DNA from: Phlebotomus papatasi
Taxonomy: Eukaryota; Arthropoda; Insecta; Diptera; Psychodidae
DNA: 64,000 nt
Direction: 5' to 3'
Assembly (NCBI RefSeq): GCF_024763615.1
Contig: NC_077222.1
Span: forward strand, 54,064,001-54,128,000
This document shows, one piece after another, positions 59,001 to 64,000 of the stretch. The number at the start of each line of letters is the position of its first letter. Position 1 is the stretch's first letter. The notes below the pieces were generated by a model, which was not told where the DNA came from, ran no database searches, and saw only the letters and a list, made by a program, of their open reading frames with translations. Position numbers and translations under genes: made by a program.

Positions 59001-61590
59001 TAAAAGAAGAAAAGTATGAAAAAATGAGGTAGATAACGTTTGAGGAAGGGATGGAAATTTTATTTCATGAAATTTTCGTAATCTATCTAAAACGGACTTC
59101 AGACTAGAGGTTTATCTTATATTCCCAGAAGGCCTCAAAATCCCAAATAGCAAACAATTTTATTATTTCTTTTTCAGAATCTAATAGTCCATTTGTCTTT
59201 CAACATCCAATACAAGTTAAATTATTCTTAAGAAAAAAAAACTTGATTGGTAATAAATTAGAGCACTTAAGCCATATGACAAAGTTAAAGTCTCTAAAGC
59301 CCGCTGAATGGACTCTTCAAGTCAAAGAATTTTTTGCCCATATTTGGCGTTATTGAAGAAATTTTGACAGATTTTGTTATAGTGTGTAGAAGCCATAAAT
59401 GTGACAGAAGCATAAAGAATTTCTTTTTTAATAGGATCCGGATAGACATCAATTATTATTCTTTATGCTTTAATGGTCACTACATTACTTAAGAAATTTT
59501 CGTTAGTATTTAAAATGTGTGGATAAAGGTCTCTACACATTGGGAGCAATTTTCACCAAAACTTGATTTTTTTTAATGGAAATCGTCTGCACTGCTGTGT
59601 AGGGTTTCAAAAATCCCGAGATTTTTTAAATTTCGGGATCCCGGGATTTAAATATTTCACTAATCCCGAATTTCGGGATCCCGGGATTCCGAATATCTAG
59701 GATTTTAGGATCCCGGTTTTCGGGATCCCGGTATTAATAATCATTCGCGATCCCGGGATCTTCGGGGCACCATTTTCTTCGAGATCCCGGAATTTTCGGG
59801 ATCCCGGGATTTTCGGAATCTCGGGATTTGCAGAGGCTCTGGAATTTTCGGGATCCCAGGATCCCGTATTGGAAACCCTACTGATGTGTGGAAAAATCAA
59901 CATTCTGTCAAAAATGAAATTTTTGACGAAAATTTCTCCCAATGTGTAGAGACCCTAATGGCCTCTACACACTAAAGAAAAATATGTCCATATTTTAGAG
60001 TTCTTCCTACACAAGCGTAGGGGTTTTTGCTTCAATATGGACATAAATTTCTCTAGTGTTTAGAGACCCTAACTGAAGCAATGCAAATTATTTACACCTG
60101 TAAATCGAAAAACTTTCAAAAATGTTTCAATATAATGTCAAATAATATGGACATAAATTCCTCTAGTTCTTGTATGTAGAAGAAGCCATAAGTCGTAGTC
60201 AATGAAAGAGTAAAAGATCCCACCAAAAAAATGTCTCTAAATATTTAAAGAGCATAAGATATGCAAGACAGCAAGAATTGAATTTGCAGACGAGAAAGGG
60301 TTTTGGGCGATTGAGAAATTAATAAATAATGATATCGCGTGTGCGGGCGATGAGCTGAAATTGGGAACATCGCTAGATAAGATTATATGGCACTGTACCT
60401 ATAAATCCTCTCGACGAATTCCACCACGTTGTTGGCACAGTCAATGAAAAAGCACGTGGCGACACAATCCCACGCATCCCAGTCATTGTACACTTGCAGA
60501 AAATCCCCAGCTACCATATTAAACTTCCCACTTGGCGGTGCCTGAATGGGACTGACGTCGGGAAAGGTGATGGGTCTTATCTGGTCTTCACGTTTCACAT
60601 TGTTCACATATTGATGGATCCAGGGGTAGAGAGTGTGCTGATCAGCATAGAGGCACCTGATATTTTGAAATACAGCTTAAGATTGGGAGCTCCGCAAAGA
60701 AGTTTCCAGGATTCGAGAGAGTACTTACTTGTTAAGGATGAAATTCGATGCGATCAACATAAAGTAGGAAAATTCATTGCCTTCGCAGAAATAGCCTCGA
60801 TAGGCCAACTCATAGGCCAATCTACCCAATCCTGCGCCAGGTACCAACACTCTTACTCTACTTACGTCACTGCAAAGGGACATTAAGATTAGTTTTGATC
60901 GAGCTAGGAGGGAAAACTTCTTACCATTCTTCTGGATTGAAGGCCTCTGTAATTGCATCGATTATTGGGCTGTAGCACTGTTCTCTTTCTTCTGCACCTT
61001 CCAAACTCCAGTCTCGGGCAAAGAGTTTGAGTGTTATTTCCACCTTTAATGATTTAAATGCTTCTACATGATGAGACTGACCAAGAAAATTGACTTTTTT
61101 TAGAATCACGGGAAAGAGAAAAAAAAGAAAAATCAATCTTACTCCTTCAATTTCATTAAACTGGAGTCTTGCTTCCGGATAATTGTGAGAAATTACAGCT
61201 TTATCTGGCTGCTGTTGTTCCTCATCGAAGATACTGTTCACGTGCATCAGGAGCAGTCTTATAATATTAAAATTCTGATCAATACAATCTCTGATCTTCT
61301 TGAAGGTTCCAGTATATTTCTTCAGCATTTCCTGATGGTGTGAGGGTAATCTGCTAAAATATGCTTCGGTGGCATTGATCTTCTGAAGGCTACTGACCCT
61401 GAAAATAAAAGTCACACCCAGTGAATATCCAGCTGCACAAGATCCCAGGAAGCAATCCCTTTGTTTACTTGTAGTTCAGAAATGCTGCAATAACACTCTC
61501 AAAGTTTTGTCTCTCCTGGGCAGCTGTTGAATCCATATCCACTGATTCATCGTGGTTTAAAAGATCACCACTATCACTGGGAGAAGCCAT
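56064..61590 (-). CDS. Carnmt1: Carnosine N-methyltransferase (CARNMT1 family)
   Basis: SAM-dependent enzyme that methylates the histidine ring of carnosine to anserine and related dipeptides. Exons (- strand): 61590-61469, 61398-61143, 61043-60925, 60869-60729, 60656-60399, 56346-56064; 392 aa (human about 409). N-terminus MASPSDSGDLLNHDESVDMD, then the substrate domain (YFSRLPSHHQEMLKKY, IRDCIDQN). The SAM site is VRVLVPGAGLGRLAYELA. Also seen: CEGNEFSYFMLIASNFILNK, WDCVATCFFIDCANNVVEF and, in the last exon, LRPEGIWVNLGPLLYHY. The last intron is 4 kb and full of MITEs. At the exon 3/4 junction the codon becomes TGT (Cys) where relatives have Trp. Stop codons of this gene and KTI12 are only about 116 bp apart, tail-to-tail. 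Confidence 0.92.
58441..58628. mobile_element. TA-target MITE (CTTCGAATAATGTGAATTT ends), copy 2
   Basis: GGGGAAAGTATTCTCCCTTC and GAACGTTCATACCTTCGAAT at the left; the right arm (CACATTATTCGAATGCAGAA) is shortened and lacks the terminal CCCC. Relative of 19671-19885. Confidence 0.65.
59602..59878. mobile_element. TA-target element filled with GGGATCCCGGGAT units
   Basis: Ends GGGTTTCAAAAATCCCGAG and GGATCCCGTATTGGAAACCC, TA on both sides. Everything between is tandem TTTCGGGATCCCGGGAT-like palindromic units. It interrupts a larger CTCTACACA-type MITE (59528-59953). Confidence 0.7.
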
Positions 61591-61831
61591 CGGGAAGGAA
61601 CTGGAGCTCTGGAATCACTGGAGTGTGCTCCCAAAATGAATAACAACAAAACTGTGACTTGTTTGTTTGGACAAAAACAACACTTTCTCGGTTTTGCCGC
61701 GATTTCGGCGCTAGTATCGCAATGTTGTTTTGACGTTGTACCATGTGACACCTAACCTAAAAAAAACAGATCATTTTTCCTGCTTTTGCAGACTTTTCTT
61801 TTTCGCGTCTTTTCACGGAAATTTTCACATT
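61591..61831. promoter_or_regulatory. Shared divergent promoter of CARNMT1 and the PELP1-like gene
   Basis: Only 241 bp separate the start codons. Less AT-rich than the flanks, with TTGCCGCGATTTCGGCGC at about 61696 and an E-box-like CATGTGAC at 61742. No TATA box. A TATA-less bidirectional housekeeping promoter is inferred from the arrangement. Confidence 0.45.
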
Positions 61832-62901
61832 ATGGAATCTTCCGGTGGAATCCTAAATAAACTGAAAGATCTAGGACCAGAACTGTGTGTGTACTTTGTG
61901 GATAACTTGCTGGAAAATGAGGTAAAAGCGCAATTGAATTCCCCCTGTGAAAACCTTCAGGAAACTGATATTTGCCCTTAGAAATCAGCCTTGGGTTCCT
62001 TTCACATCATTCCAACAGCTCTCCTAAGAGATCCACAGACTTACACAAAGGGCCTTTTGGTGCTAAACACCTTCTTGGATTATTGCACTCCAGAGGATCT
62101 CAATAAAGCCGGATCATCGTGGTTAACGCCACTGATGAAGCATATTTCACTGGACATGCCAACTATGTGCTCCGTTGAGTTGTCCTACAGTCTCCTGGGG
62201 AAGATTGTCACAAAGTCCAGCGAAGCAAAGGAACTGGTTAAGACTATAGCAAGTACATACCTCTCGAGACTTGTCCTAAATCTCGTTGACACTCCCAAGA
62301 ACTGCCACTTTGTTGCCCTTCAATGCCTTTCGGCCTGTCTGATGCACTACGGAGGCCACTGCAGTCCTCTTCAGGGTCGCATTGAAAAGTTCATTCTGAA
62401 CTTTGTCGACTCCCAAGATGAACGGATTACCCAAGAAGCTGCAAAGTGTCTCCTGTTGATGCAACAGCTCGCTGGCGGAGGAGTTCAGGGTGTTAATCAC
62501 AATAAATCCTGGGGCAAACTTCAAAGTCGTCTCTTGGGCAGCCTGTCGGATACTCTAATTGCGATTTTTGGGGATGAACTCTCAAATGGAGATAACGCAG
62601 ATACAGAGTCAAAATTAAATCTACCAGAAATTGATCTGAGCTCTGGCCCACTTAAACGTATTGTGGATTTGATTCAGAGATTCAGGAATCTCTGTACCTT
62701 CTTCAGTGTGGCCCTCTTGGGACCCTATAAAACAACAAAACCCGTACAACCGGTGAAAATTCTGAAGATTGTTTCGAAAACCGTTGAAGTACTTGGGAAT
62801 GCATCCAGGGACAGTTTGGCATTGGAAGATGTAGTCACCGTGAACATATTGCCGGCAATGCACGAAAGCATTTTGGGACTTTTGAAAGCTGTGATTGCAC
62901 T
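61832..62901 (+). CDS. PELP1/RIX1-like protein, 5' part
   Basis: Exons 61832-61921 and 61982-62901 (about 336 codons), ending at a donor (CT then GTAAGT) with no further exon in the window. Starts MESSGGILNKLKDLGPELCV. The body is a run of amphipathic helices (SWLTPLMKHISLDM, KFILNFVDSQDERITQEAAK, SRLLGSLSDTLIAIFGDE). It continues RIVDLIQRFRNLCTFFSVAL and closes with VVTVNILPAMHESILGLLKA. Order and phrasing resemble the N-terminal helical-repeat region of PELP1/RIX1, a nuclear factor of 60S ribosome assembly. Assignment is by overall pattern, without a diagnostic catalytic motif, so it is less sure than for the neighbours. The far C-terminus, which would be acidic in PELP1, is outside the window. 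Confidence 0.6.
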
Positions 62902-62943
62902 GTAAGTACCCTCCAAAATTTTTTAAAATAATTGATAAGATTA

Positions 62944-63166
62944 GGGTGGAATCTACACTTATGGATGTTATATAATATATACACTTATGGACAACGCAAA
63001 AATCTTAAGTTATTACACTAAACAGATTTCGAAAAATCAAAAAAAGTGTTAATTTACAACAAAAACTAATAATTTTATAACTTCTCGAAATCTGTGTTAC
63101 GTAAAAACTTAAGATTTTTTCACGCTGTCCATAAGTGTATAGCATCCATAAGTGTAGACTCCACCC
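62944..63166. mobile_element. TA-target MITE (GGGTGGAATCTACACTTATG ends)
   Basis: GGGTGGAATCTACACTTATG at the left is mirrored by CATAAGTGTAGACTCCACCC at the right. Inner pairs ACACTTATGGACAAC and GTCCATAAGTGTAT, AAAATCTTAAG and CTTAAGATTTTT extend the arms. TA on each side. In the second intron of the PELP1-like gene. Confidence 0.8.
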
Positions 63167-63710
63167 TATAAGTTTATTTTATGCTGTAAGATCTGTAAAT
63201 GATTTTTTCTATGAATTTTTATTACTTGATCTGAAAGTGAAAAGCACCTCCTCTGGCCAAGTAGTTATGGTAAAATTATATCTCATTGTGAATCTTTATT
63301 TTTCGTGTCCCGCCGACTTCACAAAAGGGTCGTTTTTGAAAATTGAAAAATTATTTATTATTCCTAATCTCCTTGAATTGGCCATACCAAGTAAAGGTCG
63401 AAAGTTTTCGACTTTGGGACACACCCGGAGTCCTTTTTTTGCGAAGTTAGTGACCCCTGATAAACACGGATAAGATGGAAATACGATAACAATTTTGCTT
63501 TCTTAGAATTGAAACTAAAGTTTTTGAGAGATTAGGTCTTCCTATTATCATTTAAACTCATTTGTTTTTTTTTCAAATTCTAGTTATTAAGGGGTGTTTT
63601 GAAAGCTAATTTTAATGACTAGGTTGTTTTTTCCTTGTTTGGAATAGGATAAATTGGCCTGATTCATAACCTAGTCCAAATGAGAAATTTTTCAAACTAA
63701 AGGCGTGGCA

Positions 63711-63880
63711 AAGCGTCCCAGGATTTGCGAAATGCTCGAGCTCGTGACTTAGATGATATACCTCAAAAGTACTTTCGCATCATTTACCGTTTACCGGTAC
63801 TCAACCGATTTAAATCGATTCATAAATCATTCAATAGATTCCATAAAATAGTTTAAAAAGTAATAAAAATTAAAAATTAT
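63711..63880 (+). repeat. Dispersed repeat; empty site for the MITE at 8494
   Basis: GGCAAAGCGTCCCAGG, AAATGCTCGAGCTCGTGACT then TACCTCAAAAGTACTTTCGC and the CCGGTACTCAACCGATTTAA phrase match 8440-8493 joined to 9091-9200. The rest of the window (63881-64000) shows no feature. Confidence 0.65.
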
Positions 63881-64000
63881 ATTCAAACAAATATATTTAC
63901 AGTAGACTCTTCGATATCCAGCACTTCGATATCCGGGTGACAGCTGCCAAACACTGGCGGTTGATATATTCAAAATTATTTTCACTAAACATGAAGTTTG

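Larger units (their letters stand above)
56347..60398 (-). other. MITE-rich last intron of the carnosine methyltransferase
   Basis: 4 kb without exons. Many short inverted units share GGCCTCTACACACTA-type ends: about 57062-57170, 57248-57468, 59528-59953 and 59955-60070. Their interiors contain ATTTATGTCCATATT or AAGGATAGGGGAAATTTTC phrases and mirror images. Also the MITE at 58441-58628 and the CCCGGGAT element at 59602-59878. Confidence 0.6.

Noticed and set aside
63135..63473. 112-codon frame near the window end as the next PELP1-like exon
   Set aside because: Starts within the MITE at 62944-63166, has no acceptor in the needed phase, and its translation does not continue the helical-repeat pattern.

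Overview
This is an AT-rich insect nuclear window. The evidence is short spliced introns with GT/AG ends, insect-like housekeeping genes, and very many miniature transposons. Gene content, base composition and repeat style suggest a dipteran, possibly a nematoceran such as a sand fly or midge. That placement is inference; nothing in the window fixes the species.

Layout. (1) 1-6.7 kb: the last two exons of PAPS synthetase, entered from an intron longer than 5.1 kb that is full of old repeats. (2) 6.7-39.2 kb: an accessory region built from nested DNA transposons (TTAA-, TA- and TWA-target MITEs, two dead mariners, SINEs, a 1.8-kb non-coding modular element, a 1.3-kb foldback). Scattered through it, all on the + strand, are seven tiny multi-exon genes for secreted peptides. 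Each has its own TATA box, a signal-peptide exon, and a phase-1 intron just after the signal. (3) 39.7-45.8 kb: sarcosine dehydrogenase (+, six exons). (4) 45.9-54.5 kb: a RECQ5-type helicase (-, three exons). Its last 80-nt exon lies 5.9 kb from the rest, tail-to-tail with sarcosine dehydrogenase. (5) 54.9-55.9 kb: KTI12 (+), divergent from RECQ5. (6) 56.1-61.6 kb: carnosine N-methyltransferase (-, six exons), convergent with KTI12. (7) 61.8 kb to the window end: the 5' part of a PELP1/RIX1-like gene (+), divergent from the methyltransferase.

How the genes relate. The five housekeeping genes from 39 kb on are packed alternately head-to-head and tail-to-tail and have no shared pathway (one-carbon metabolism, DNA repair, tRNA wobble modification, histidine-dipeptide methylation, ribosome biogenesis). 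The secreted-peptide cluster is the biologically unusual part. Its members share an exon plan and promoter layout but diverge strongly in the mature peptide, as expected for a fast-evolving secreted repertoire (immune, salivary, reproductive or venom-like). The sequence alone does not say which. Two members are recent tandem duplicates separated by an inverted pair of the 1.8-kb element. Several simple open reading frames here are misleading: the true products are only seen after splicing.
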